Positions 52,475 through 60,763 of a stretch of DNA of 64,000 nucleotides are shown piece after piece. Numbering within the stretch: the stretch's first letter is position 1; every line of letters begins with the position of its first letter. The notes beneath the pieces were generated by a model. It searched no databases, had not been told where the DNA came from, and was given only the letters and a program-made list of their open reading frames with translations. The position numbers and the translations under genes were made by a program. The stretch is from Xenophilus aerolatus (GTDB lineage Bacteria; Pseudomonadota; Gammaproteobacteria; Burkholderiales; Burkholderiaceae_C), in contig QAIB01000011.1 of NCBI GenBank assembly GCA_030418545.1, positions 62,001-126,000 on the forward strand, in the 5' to 3' direction.

Positions 52475-53053
52475 CAGGAGCCGGGATGTGCGCCCGGCGG
52501 CGCACCTACTTTCTTTTGCTTCGCCAAAAGAAAGTAGGCAAAGAAAAGGCGACCCTGCTGGCTGCGACCCTCCGCTTCGCTGCGGGCAACCTGCGCCGCG
52601 ACGCTGTCGGGGTGCGCTGCAGAACTCGCTACGCGCTTCGCGCTGCGCTCGAACAGCTGCAGCGAGTCAGATGACGAAGCAGCTGTTGCCGCGCGCGGCA
52701 CAGCTGCCACCCCGCCAGCGCCACGTCGCAGGCGCATCCAGAAGGGACCCACCAGAACGGGCCATCGCTTCGCTCGGCCCTCGGAAAAACAAAGAACAAG
52801 GACAAGGCTGCGCAGCAGCCTTGTTGACCCTGGTCCCCTCTGTATGCGCCGAGGAGCGCAGCGGCTGGCGGAAAGAGGGCCGCGCATGTTTGAGCGAAGC
52901 GAGTTTGCGCGGACCCCGCCAGCCGCGAGCACCGCAGGTTGCCCGTAGCGAAGCGAAGGGACGCAGACAGTGGGGTCGCCTTTCTTTTGCCTACTTTTCT
53001 TTGGCGAGACAAAGAAAAGTAGGTCGCCCGCCGGGGCGACATCCCGGCTCCTG
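52475..53053. mobile_element. 579-base inverted-repeat element between tssK and tssL
   Basis: The ends are long inverted repeats: left 52475-52600 and right 52925-53053 align over about 125 bases, starting CAGGAGCCGGGATGT on one side and its complement on the other. Each arm also holds its own perfect 14-base hairpin (52505-52538, CCTACTTTCTTTTG...; 52990-53023, CCTACTTTTCTTTG...). No transposase or sensible protein is encoded. It resembles repeats with CTTTCTTTTG hairpins common in Burkholderiales genomes. Before it, 52400-52420 has a separate small hairpin (CTCTCCctcttGGAGAG) after tssK. Confidence 0.75.
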
Positions 53054-53137
53054 CCGCGGCACGCCCAGCAAGGCCAATGCAGAGCCCCTTCTTTGCAACG
53101 CGCAGAAGGTCCAACCCCTCACCGAGGCCACCGGATC

Positions 53138-54490
53138 ATGAGCACCCCCGATCCCTTCGCCGCCTTCGAATCCGAGCGCACGGTCATCAAGCCCAAGCCG
53201 CGCTCGCCCGGCGGCTCGGCACCGCCACCGATGCCCATCCCGGCGGCCGCCGCCGAGCCGCTGCCCGCCGAGCTGGGCGACCTCGGCCTGCTCAACCCGC
53301 TGGTGTCGGCCGCCGGCCGGCTGCTGGTGCTGATGGGCAAGCTGCGCAACCTGGTGCAGCAGCCCAACGTGTCCGCCCTGCGCGCATCGACGGCAGAAGC
53401 GGTGCAGCAGTTCGACGCCGCCGCGCGGCGCGCGGGCGCGTCGAACGAGTCGGTGCTCGCCGCGCGCTACATCCTGTGCACCGCCCTCGACGAGGCCGTC
53501 GCCAACACGCCCTGGGGCGTGCAGGCCGGCTGGAACAAGCAGAGCCTGCTGGTGCAGTTCCACAACGAGACCTGGGGCGGCGAGAAGGTCTTCCAGCTGC
53601 TGGCCAAGCTGGCGCAGGACGTGCCCAGGCACCGCGACCTGCTCGAACTCATCTACTGCGTGCTGGCCCTCGGTTTCGAGGGCCGCTACCGCGTGCTCGA
53701 CAACGGCAAGGCGCAGCTCGACACGGTGCGCCAGCGCCTGGGCGACCTGATCCGCAAGGAGCGGCCCGCGGTCGAGCCGGCGCTCTCGCCGCACTGGCGC
53801 GGGCAGGGCGGCGGCACGGCGCGCCTGCGCGAGTCGGTCCCGCTGTGGGTCATCGGCGCGGGCCTGTTGCTGCTGCTGGCCCTGAGCTGGTTCGCGCTTC
53901 GCATCTGGCTCAACAACCGCTCCGACACCACCTGGTCGCAGCTCGCGGGGCTGCGCATGCCCAACGTGCAGATCGCGCCGCCCGCGCCGCCGGCCAAGGT
54001 GCCGCGCCTCGCGCGCTTCCTCGAACCCGAGGTGCGCCAGGGCCTGGTCACCGTCACCGACGAGGCCGACCGCTCGGTGGTGCGCCTGCGCGGCGACGCG
54101 TTCTTCGCCTCGGGCAGCGCCGAGCCGATGGCCGCCTCGATGCCGGTGCTGGTGCGCATCGGCCAGGCGCTGGCCGAGGTCAAGGGCGACGTGCTCATCA
54201 CCGGCCACTCCGACAACCAGCCGATCCGCTCGCTGCGCTACCCGTCGAACTGGCACCTGTCCACGGCGCGCGCCGACGCGGTGAAGACGGCCCTCACGAG
54301 CCTGGTCGACCCGGCCCGCATGAAGGCCGAGGGCAAGGCCGACGCCGAGCCGGTGGCCGCCAACGACACGCCGGCCAACCGCGCGCGCAACCGCCGGGTG
54401 GACATCGTGCTGCTGACCGAGCCGGAACGCATCGCGTCGTCACCACCGCCCGCGGCACCGGCTGCCCCCACTCCGGGAGCTCCGCGATGA
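53138..54490 (+). CDS. tssL: Type VI secretion membrane protein TssL (DotU/IcmH) with OmpA-like domain
   Basis: A 450-residue TssL. The cytoplasmic DotU domain (about 45-205) has LLNPLVSAAGRLLVLMGKLR, ARYILCTALDEAVANTPWG, NETWGGEKVFQLL, and LELIYCVLALGFEGRYRVL. One membrane helix at about 235-257 (PLWVIGAGLLLLLALSWF) leads to a periplasmic OmpA-like peptidoglycan-binding domain (GDAFFASGSAEPMAASMPVL, ITGHSDNQPIRS, ANRARNRRVDIVL). It is the evolved form that anchors the secretion complex to the cell wall itself. Confidence 0.95.
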   Translation: MSTPDPFAAFESERTVIKPKPRSPGGSAPPPMPIPAAAAEPLPAELGDLGLLNPLVSAAGRLLVLMGKLRNLVQQPNVSALRASTAEAVQQFDAAARRAGASNESVLAARYILCTALDEAVANTPWGVQAGWNKQSLLVQFHNETWGGEKVFQLLAKLAQDVPRHRDLLELIYCVLALGFEGRYRVLDNGKAQLDTVRQRLGDLIRKERPAVEPALSPHWRGQGGGTARLRESVPLWVIGAGLLLLLALSWFALRIWLNNRSDTTWSQLAGLRMPNVQIAPPAPPAKVPRLARFLEPEVRQGLVTVTDEADRSVVRLRGDAFFASGSAEPMAASMPVLVRIGQALAEVKGDVLITGHSDNQPIRSLRYPSNWHLSTARADAVKTALTSLVDPARMKAEGKADAEPVAANDTPANRARNRRVDIVLLTEPERIASSPPPAAPAAPTPGAPR

Positions 54491-54569
54491 AACAGTGCCC
54501 CCACGCTCCCCACTCCGTGTGGTCGCTGCCCCCCGAGGGGGCGGCTTTTCATCTTGGGACGGCCCGGCG
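54491..54569 (+). repeat. Short GC-rich intergenic repeat between tssL and tssM
   Basis: The gap contains CACTCCGTGTGGTCGCTGCC and then the hairpin GCCCCC-CGA-GGGGGC followed by GGCTTTTCATCTTGGGACGG. Stretches of this form (CTGCCCCCCGAGGGGG with CTTGGG-CGGCCC) recur between genes in Comamonadaceae genomes as far as I know. It could act as a weak attenuator before tssM. Confidence 0.55.
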
Positions 54570-57500
54570 ATGAAGAAGGTGTTTCGTTTCCTGTTCCACC
54601 CCCTGCTGCTCACGGTGCTGGCGCTGCTCGTCCTGGGTCTGCTGATCTGGTGGATCGGCCCGCTGGTCAGGATCGGCGAGAAGGCACCGCTGGAGAGCGA
54701 GCTCGCGCGCGCCATCCTCATCGGCGCGATCGTGCTGCTGGTGGTGCTGCGCGCGCTGCTGCGACGCTGGCGTGTGCGGCGCGCGAGCCAGCACCTGACC
54801 GACGGCCTGATGAAGGCGCCGACGGTGAAGACCGCGGCCCCGGAGAACGGCGAGCAGAAGATCCTCGGCGACCGCTTCTCCGAGGCCATCGCCACGCTCA
54901 AGAAGATGCGCCTGCATGCCGCTGGCAAGAAGCCGGGCCTGCGCGACTGGCTCTCGCTCTCGGGCGGCAGCTACCTGTACGACCTGCCCTGGTATGTCTT
55001 CATCGGCGCGCCGGGCTCGGGCAAGACGACGGCGCTGGTCAACTCGGGCCTGTCCTTCCCGCTGGCCGAGAAGTTCGGCCCCGGCGCGATCCGCGGCGTC
55101 GGGGGCACGCGCAACTGCGACTGGTGGTTCACCGACGAGGCGGTGCTCATCGACACGGCCGGCCGCTACACCACGCAGGACAGCCACCAGAGCGAGGACA
55201 AGAGCGCCTGGGACGGCTTCCTGGGCCTGCTCAAGAAGGCGCGCCCGCGCAGGCCGCTCAACGGCGTGTTTCTCACCGTCAGCGTGGCCGACCTGCTGAG
55301 CCAGGGCGTGGAGGCGCGCAGCGCACTGGCCGCATCGATCCGCGCGCGCCTGCTCGAACTCGACGAGCGTCTCACCACCCGCCTGCCGGTCTATGTGCTC
55401 GTGACCAAGAGCGACCTGCTGTACGGCTTCACCGACTACTTCGCCGACCTGGGCAAGGAGCAGCGCGCGCAGGTCTTCGGCTTCACATTGCCACCGGAGG
55501 AGGGCACGCAGCTTTCCGAGCACGGCCTCAACGCGCCTTTCCAGCGCGAGTTCGCGCTGCTGCACGACCGCGTCAACAACGGGCTGATCGAGCGCATGCA
55601 GCAGGAGACCGACGGCACGCGGCGCGCGGCCATCTTCGGCTTCCCGGCACAGTTCGCGTCCATCGGCCCCGTGCTGCAGGACCTGCTCGACCAGGTCTTC
55701 ACCGGCTCGCGCTTCGCGCAGCCGCCGTGGGTGCGGGGCGTGTACTTCACCAGCGGCACGCAGGAAGGCAGCCCGATCGACCGCGTGATGGGCAGCCTGG
55801 CGCGCAGCTTCGGGCTCGAACGCGCCATCCTCGCGCCGCAGAAGAGCAGCGGCCGCAGCTACTTCCTCACCACGCTGCTCAAGGACGTGGTGTTCCCCGA
55901 ACAGCGGCTCGCGGGTGCCGACGTGAAGCTGGAGCGCCGCCGCCACGCGCTGCGCCTGGCGGGGATGACGGCGATGCTGCTCGTCACCGCCGGCCTGCTC
56001 GCCGGCTGGGGCTACAGCGCCTGGCAGAACCTCGCGTACGTGAAGTCGGTCGAGGCCAGGGTCGAACCCGCGCGCCAACAGCTTGCGGCCTTGCCGGCAC
56101 AGACGCAGAACCTGGTGCAGGTCGCGCCCGTGCTGCAGGGCCTGCGCGACATCTGGAAGACGCCGCTCAACCGGCAGGGCGACGAACCCTTCTCGATGAC
56201 GCTGGGCCTGTACCAGGGCGACAAGCTCGACGCCGCCGCGCAGACCGCGCATCAGCGCGCGCTCAACGAGGCCTTCCTGCCGCAGCTGGCCAAGCGCATC
56301 GAGGACCAGCTGCGCACCGCGCAGAAGGACAACCTGGAGTTCACCTACGAGGCGCTCAAGAGCTACCTCATGATCCATCAGCCGGAGCACTTCGACGCCG
56401 AGGCGCTCAAGGCCTGGATCACGCTGGACTGGGCGCGCAGCCTGGACCGCGGCATCCCCGAGGACCAGCGCAGGCTGCTGGAGGACCAGCTCGACATCCT
56501 GATCGCGCAGGGCCCGCCGCGCGCACCGCTCAAGATGGACGAGAACCTGGTGCGCAGCGTGCGCGCGCTGCTGGCCAGCTACCCGACCGAGCAGCGCATC
56601 TTCAGCCGCCTCAAGCGCCAGCGCCTGGGCAAGGACGTGCCCAACTTCAGCATCGCCGCCGCCACCGGGCCCTCGGGGCCCCTGGTGTTCGAGCGGCCCA
56701 GCGGCAAGCCGCTGACCGAAGGCGTGCCGGGCATGTTCACCTACGACGGCTACCACAAGCGCTTCCAGAACGAGGTGGTCGTGGTCACCGGCCTCATCGC
56801 CGCCGAGGACCCGTGGGTGCTGGGGCAGGGCACCGGCGCGGCCGACCGCCTGCGCGATGCGGCGGCGCTGGGCGAGCTCACCGACCGCGTGCGCCGCCTG
56901 TACCTGCAGGAGTACGTCAAGGTGTGGGAGGCGATGCTTGCCGACGTGCGGCTGATCCGCGTGTCGGGCCTGGAGAAGAACATCGAGATCGCGCGCATTC
57001 TCTCGGGCGCCGATTCGCCGCTGGCCAACTTCCTGCGCGCCGTGGTCAAGGAAACCACGCTCACGCCGAAGGACGGCGACAAGTCGGCCGTGGGCAAGGC
57101 GGCCGAAACGGTGCGCAACACGCGCAAGGGCCTGGAAGAGCTCTTCGGCGGCGGCGACGCGAACCGGCAGCAGCTGGCCCCGGGCAAGCGCATCGAAAGC
57201 ATCGTCGACGACCGCTTCGAATCGCTGCGCCGGCTGGTGGTGTCGCCCACGCCGGGTGGCCCGGCGCCGCTGGACGATGCGCTCAAGCTCTTCAACGAGG
57301 TCTACGTCTACCTCACCGCGGTCGACACCGCCGTCAAGAGCCGCACCTCGCCGCCGCCCGGCGACGTGGCAGGCAAGCTCAAGTCCGATGCGGGCCGGCT
57401 GCCCGAGCCGGTGCGCTCGATGGTCGAGAACCTCAGCACCAGCGGCGCCGCGCAGGCCCGCGTGGCCGAGCGCGGCAACCTGAGCCAGGACCTGCGGCCG

Positions 57501-58172
57501 GTCACCGAGTTCTGCCAGCGCGCCATCACGGGCCGCTACCCCTTCGTCGAGTCGAGCAGCCGCGACGTACTGCCCGAGGACTTCGGCCAGATGTTCGGCC
57601 CCGGCGGCATGATGGACGACTTCTTCCAGAAGCGCCTCGCGCAACTGGTCGACACCAGCCGCCGCCCCTGGCGCTACAAGCCGGTGGCGGAGCAGGGCGC
57701 GATTTCCACCTCGGCGCTGCAGCAGTTCGAGCGCGCCGACCTGATCAAGCAGGTCTTCTTCCGCGGCGGTGGCCGCGGCCCGGCGATGCGCCTGGACTTC
57801 AAGCCGGTCGAGCTCGATGCGGGCATCACCCAGTTCACGCTCGACGTCGACGGCCAGCTCGTGAAGTACGCGCACGGCCCGATCGTGCCCATGACCGTGC
57901 AGTGGCCCGGCCCGCGCAACACCAACCAGGTGCGCATCACCGTGCAGCCGCCGACGGCCGGCGGCACCTCGGGCCAGGTCACCGAAGGGCCGTGGGCGCT
58001 GTTCAAGATGCTCGACCGCGGCCAGCTCGCCTCGGGCGACGGGCCGGAGAAATTCCTCATCACCTTCCAGCTCGACGCGCGCCGCGCCAAGTTCGAGGTC
58101 ACGACCAACAGCGTGCAGCACCCGATCCGCCTGAAGGAGCTGCGCGAGTTCTCCTGCCCGGAGGGCTTGTGA
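54570..58172 (+). CDS. tssM: Type VI secretion membrane protein TssM (IcmF)
   Basis: A 1,200-residue TssM, the inner-membrane pillar of the T6SS channel. Two N-terminal helices (about 10-30 and 46-64), then a cytoplasmic NTPase-like domain with an intact Walker A GAPGSGKTT (146-154), GGTRNCDWWFTDEAVLIDTA and TKSDLLYGFTDYF. A third helix at about 460-480 (GMTAMLLVTAGLLAGWGYSA) leads to the large periplasmic part with the family's C-terminal beta domain (VQWPGPRNTNQVRITVQPPT, GPWALFKMLDRGQL). GTGA overlap couples it to tagF. Confidence 0.96.
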   Translation: MKKVFRFLFHPLLLTVLALLVLGLLIWWIGPLVRIGEKAPLESELARAILIGAIVLLVVLRALLRRWRVRRASQHLTDGLMKAPTVKTAAPENGEQKILGDRFSEAIATLKKMRLHAAGKKPGLRDWLSLSGGSYLYDLPWYVFIGAPGSGKTTALVNSGLSFPLAEKFGPGAIRGVGGTRNCDWWFTDEAVLIDTAGRYTTQDSHQSEDKSAWDGFLGLLKKARPRRPLNGVFLTVSVADLLSQGVEARSALAASIRARLLELDERLTTRLPVYVLVTKSDLLYGFTDYFADLGKEQRAQVFGFTLPPEEGTQLSEHGLNAPFQREFALLHDRVNNGLIERMQQETDGTRRAAIFGFPAQFASIGPVLQDLLDQVFTGSRFAQPPWVRGVYFTSGTQEGSPIDRVMGSLARSFGLERAILAPQKSSGRSYFLTTLLKDVVFPEQRLAGADVKLERRRHALRLAGMTAMLLVTAGLLAGWGYSAWQNLAYVKSVEARVEPARQQLAALPAQTQNLVQVAPVLQGLRDIWKTPLNRQGDEPFSMTLGLYQGDKLDAAAQTAHQRALNEAFLPQLAKRIEDQLRTAQKDNLEFTYEALKSYLMIHQPEHFDAEALKAWITLDWARSLDRGIPEDQRRLLEDQLDILIAQGPPRAPLKMDENLVRSVRALLASYPTEQRIFSRLKRQRLGKDVPNFSIAAATGPSGPLVFERPSGKPLTEGVPGMFTYDGYHKRFQNEVVVVTGLIAAEDPWVLGQGTGAADRLRDAAALGELTDRVRRLYLQEYVKVWEAMLADVRLIRVSGLEKNIEIARILSGADSPLANFLRAVVKETTLTPKDGDKSAVGKAAETVRNTRKGLEELFGGGDANRQQLAPGKRIESIVDDRFESLRRLVVSPTPGGPAPLDDALKLFNEVYVYLTAVDTAVKSRTSPPPGDVAGKLKSDAGRLPEPVRSMVENLSTSGAAQARVAERGNLSQDLRPVTEFCQRAITGRYPFVESSSRDVLPEDFGQMFGPGGMMDDFFQKRLAQLVDTSRRPWRYKPVAEQGAISTSALQQFERADLIKQVFFRGGGRGPAMRLDFKPVELDAGITQFTLDVDGQLVKYAHGPIVPMTVQWPGPRNTNQVRITVQPPTAGGTSGQVTEGPWALFKMLDRGQLASGDGPEKFLITFQLDARRAKFEVTTNSVQHPIRLKELREFSCPEGL

Positions 58173-58846
58173 CGGGGCTGGACGGCATCCTCTCGGACCC
58201 GGCCGCGCTGCCGGGCTGGTTCGGCAAGCTGCCCGGCATGGGCGACTTCGCGCACCGCCGCCTGCCCGAGGCCTTCCGTGCGCGCTGGGATCAGTGGCTG
58301 CAGCACGGGATGATGCAGCTGCGCCTTCGTCACGAGGACTGGACGGCGCGCTACCTGGAAGGGCCGGTGTGGTTCTTCGCGCTGGCGCAGGACGTGGCCG
58401 GCCCGGCATGCTGGGTGGGCGTCGTCATGCCCTCGGTCGACGGCGTGGGCCGCTACTTTCCCTTCGCCGTGGCCTGCGAGCTGCGCCGGCCTTGGCAGGC
58501 CCTGCCGGCTGCAGCCTGGCCAGCCCTGCACCGCTGGTGGCAGCGTGCGGCGCAGGCGGCCCTGGAAGGCCTGGACCAGGACCAGGACGCGGCGCGCTTC
58601 GACGACACGCTGGCACGCCTGTTCGCCGACGCCGAAGACGCCGTCCGGCCGGACGCGCCCGGCCCGGCACCCGCCTGGCCCACGGGCGGCCAGTCGCTGT
58701 GGCTCACGCACCCCGGCGGCGAGGGTCAGCGCCTGCTGAGTGCGGGGCTGCCGCGCGAGGAGCGCTTCGACCTGCTCTTCGCCAGCGCCCAGGCGCCCGC
58801 GGCGCCAGGCGATGCCGAGGCGGTGGACAAGGTGGACCCGACGTGA
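58169..58846 (+). CDS. tagF: Type VI secretion-associated protein TagF
   Basis: A 225-residue TagF-domain protein. The N-terminus GWFGKLPGMGDFAHRRLPEA is the family's signature, followed by RWDQWLQHGMMQLRLRH and WVGVVMPSVDGVGRYFPFAV. TagF holds T6SS assembly off after translation in other bacteria and is opposed by the Ser/Thr phosphorylation pathway. Starts with GTG overlapping the tssM stop, and ends overlapping the GTG of the kinase gene (GTGA at both places). It is not fused to a PppA phosphatase as in some species. Confidence 0.92.
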   Translation: MTGLDGILSDPAALPGWFGKLPGMGDFAHRRLPEAFRARWDQWLQHGMMQLRLRHEDWTARYLEGPVWFFALAQDVAGPACWVGVVMPSVDGVGRYFPFAVACELRRPWQALPAAAWPALHRWWQRAAQAALEGLDQDQDAARFDDTLARLFADAEDAVRPDAPGPAPAWPTGGQSLWLTHPGGEGQRLLSAGLPREERFDLLFASAQAPAAPGDAEAVDKVDPT

Positions 58847-60711
58847 ACGAGCCCTCCACACCCCTGCCCCCCGAGGGCGGCGACGACCGCACGCAGGTGA
58901 TGACCGGGCGCGGCCCGGCCCGCGAGGCCGATGCCGCCACCGTGGTGTCGTCGCCCGGCGCGCGGCCGCCGGCACCGCCGCCTGCCGCCGGCAGCGGCGC
59001 GGACACCGGCACGCTGCCGGCCGGCAGCCGCATGGCCGAGTTCGAGATCACGCACCTCATCGGCCAGGGCGGCTTCGGCGCCGTGTACGAGGCCTGGGAC
59101 CACACGCTCGAACGCACGGTGGCCATCAAGGAGTACCTGCCGACCTCGCTGTCCACGCGCGCGCACGACGGCACGGTCTCGCCCCTGTCGGAGAAGCACA
59201 AGGAAACCTTCGACCTGGGCATGCGCAGCTTCATCAACGAGGCGCGGCTGCTGGCCCAGTTCGACCACCCGTCGCTGCTGAAGGTCTACCGCTTCTGGCA
59301 GGAACGCGGCACCACCTACATGGTGATGCCGCTGTACCGCGGCCAGACCATGCGCCAGGCACTGGCGTCCACGCCCGCGGGCGTGGACGAGGGCTGGCTC
59401 ATGCGCATCATGGACGGCGTCACCCAGGCGCTGGCGGTGATGCACAACGCCAACTGCTACCACCGCGACATCGCGCCCGACAACATCATGCTGCTGGAGG
59501 GCTCCGGCCGGCCGGTGGTGCTGGACTTCGGCGCGGCGCGGCGCGTCATCACCGACAAGACGCAGGCCATCACCGTCATCCTCAAGCCCGGCTATGCGCC
59601 GGTGGAGCAGTACGCCGAGATGCCCGACATGTCGCAGGGCGCGTGGACCGACGTCTATGCGCTCGCCGCCGTCATGCACGTGGCGGTGTGCGGGCGCGCG
59701 CCGCCGCCCTCGGTGGCGCGGCTCATCTCCGACAGCTACGTGCCCCTGGCCGGCAACGAGGTGCTGCGCCAGCGCTACAGCGTGCGCCTGCTCGAGGCCA
59801 TCGACCACGGCCTGCAGGTGCGGCCCGAGGCGCGTCCCCAGTCCATGGGCGAGCTGCGCGCCGAGCTGGGCCTGGAAGAGACGACCACCATCGCGCCGCT
59901 GCGCTCCAGCGGGGCGCGCAGCGGCACGGCACCGACGGCGGCGCGCGGCCCGAAGACGACGCCGCATCCCATGCCGGCCCCCGCACCCGGCCCCGGCGGC
60001 AACGGCAGGCTGCTGGCCGCCGGCGGTGTGCTGGCGCTGGCGGTGATCGGTGGCGGCACCTGGTGGTGGATGCAGGGCCGCAAGGCCGACGCCGTGGTGG
60101 CGAGCGCGCCGCCGACGGTCGCGGCCCCCGCGGCGCCCGCAGCAGCGCCCGAGCCACCGCCGCCCGCGCCCCCCGCACCGCCGCCCGCGCCTGCGGCGCG
60201 CCGCACGCCGCTGCAGTCGCTGGAAGCGCTGGGCGCGGGCGCCACGGCCGGCTTCGGCGTGACGGCGACGCCGCGCAAGGCCGAGGTGTCGGTGGGCCGC
60301 GACAAGCTCGACTTCGAGGTGCGCAGCCAGCGCGACGGCTTCGTCTACGTCTACCTGCTGTCCAGCGGCGGCGAGATGTTCCTGCTCTTCCCCAACCTGC
60401 TCGACAAGTACAACAAGATCACCGCGGGCAGCACGCTGTCGCTGCCGCGCGCCTCCTGGCCCATGAATGCCGGCGGGCCGCCGGGCACCAACCACTTCGC
60501 GGTGCTCGTGAGCCAGAACGAGCGGGACTTCAGCGAATCCGGCGTGCAGAACGACGGCGTGTTTCCGCAATTCCCCCTCACGGTGCTGTCGGCCCTCGAG
60601 AGCGCGCGGCCGGGCGGGCCGACGCCGCTGCTGGGCAAGCCGGTGTGCCCGTCGTCGGCGCCCTGCCAGGACGTCTATGGCGTCGGCACTTTCAAAATCG
60701 TCGAGAAGTGA
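58843..60711 (+). CDS. ppkA: Transmembrane Ser/Thr protein kinase, PpkA-like, T6SS regulator
   Basis: A 622-residue protein. Kinase domain about 68-345: Gly loop GQGGFGAVYEAW (74-85), K96 in TVAIKEYLP, catalytic D209 in YHRDIAPDNIML and metal-binding D228 in VVLDFGAARR, so it looks active although the usual Lys of HRDxKxxN is Ala. One membrane helix at about 390-410 (AAGGVLALAVIGGGTWWW) and a Pro/Ala linker lead to a periplasmic DUF4384-like domain (VYLLSSGGEMFLLFPN). GTG start inside the tagF stop. In P. aeruginosa PpkA turns on T6SS assembly; no PppA phosphatase gene is visible here. Confidence 0.88.
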   Translation: MNEPSTPLPPEGGDDRTQVMTGRGPAREADAATVVSSPGARPPAPPPAAGSGADTGTLPAGSRMAEFEITHLIGQGGFGAVYEAWDHTLERTVAIKEYLPTSLSTRAHDGTVSPLSEKHKETFDLGMRSFINEARLLAQFDHPSLLKVYRFWQERGTTYMVMPLYRGQTMRQALASTPAGVDEGWLMRIMDGVTQALAVMHNANCYHRDIAPDNIMLLEGSGRPVVLDFGAARRVITDKTQAITVILKPGYAPVEQYAEMPDMSQGAWTDVYALAAVMHVAVCGRAPPPSVARLISDSYVPLAGNEVLRQRYSVRLLEAIDHGLQVRPEARPQSMGELRAELGLEETTTIAPLRSSGARSGTAPTAARGPKTTPHPMPAPAPGPGGNGRLLAAGGVLALAVIGGGTWWWMQGRKADAVVASAPPTVAAPAAPAAAPEPPPPAPPAPPPAPAARRTPLQSLEALGAGATAGFGVTATPRKAEVSVGRDKLDFEVRSQRDGFVYVYLLSSGGEMFLLFPNLLDKYNKITAGSTLSLPRASWPMNAGGPPGTNHFAVLVSQNERDFSESGVQNDGVFPQFPLTVLSALESARPGGPTPLLGKPVCPSSAPCQDVYGVGTFKIVEK

Positions 60712-60763
60712 TCGTCTGTGGACATCGGCCCTTCCGGGCCGCCTCGATCCCAAGGAGTGAATC

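Noticed and set aside
52372-53137. Several open frames on both strands between tssK and tssL
   Set aside because: They are translations of the inverted-repeat element, rich in Lys/Arg runs around the hairpins, with no ribosome sites or family likeness.
54549-58409. A 1,286-codon open frame on the minus strand across tssM
   Set aside because: It is the mirror of tssM, caused by GC-rich third positions. Its translation is Arg/Ala/Glu-rich with no domain, while the plus frame has a full TssM.
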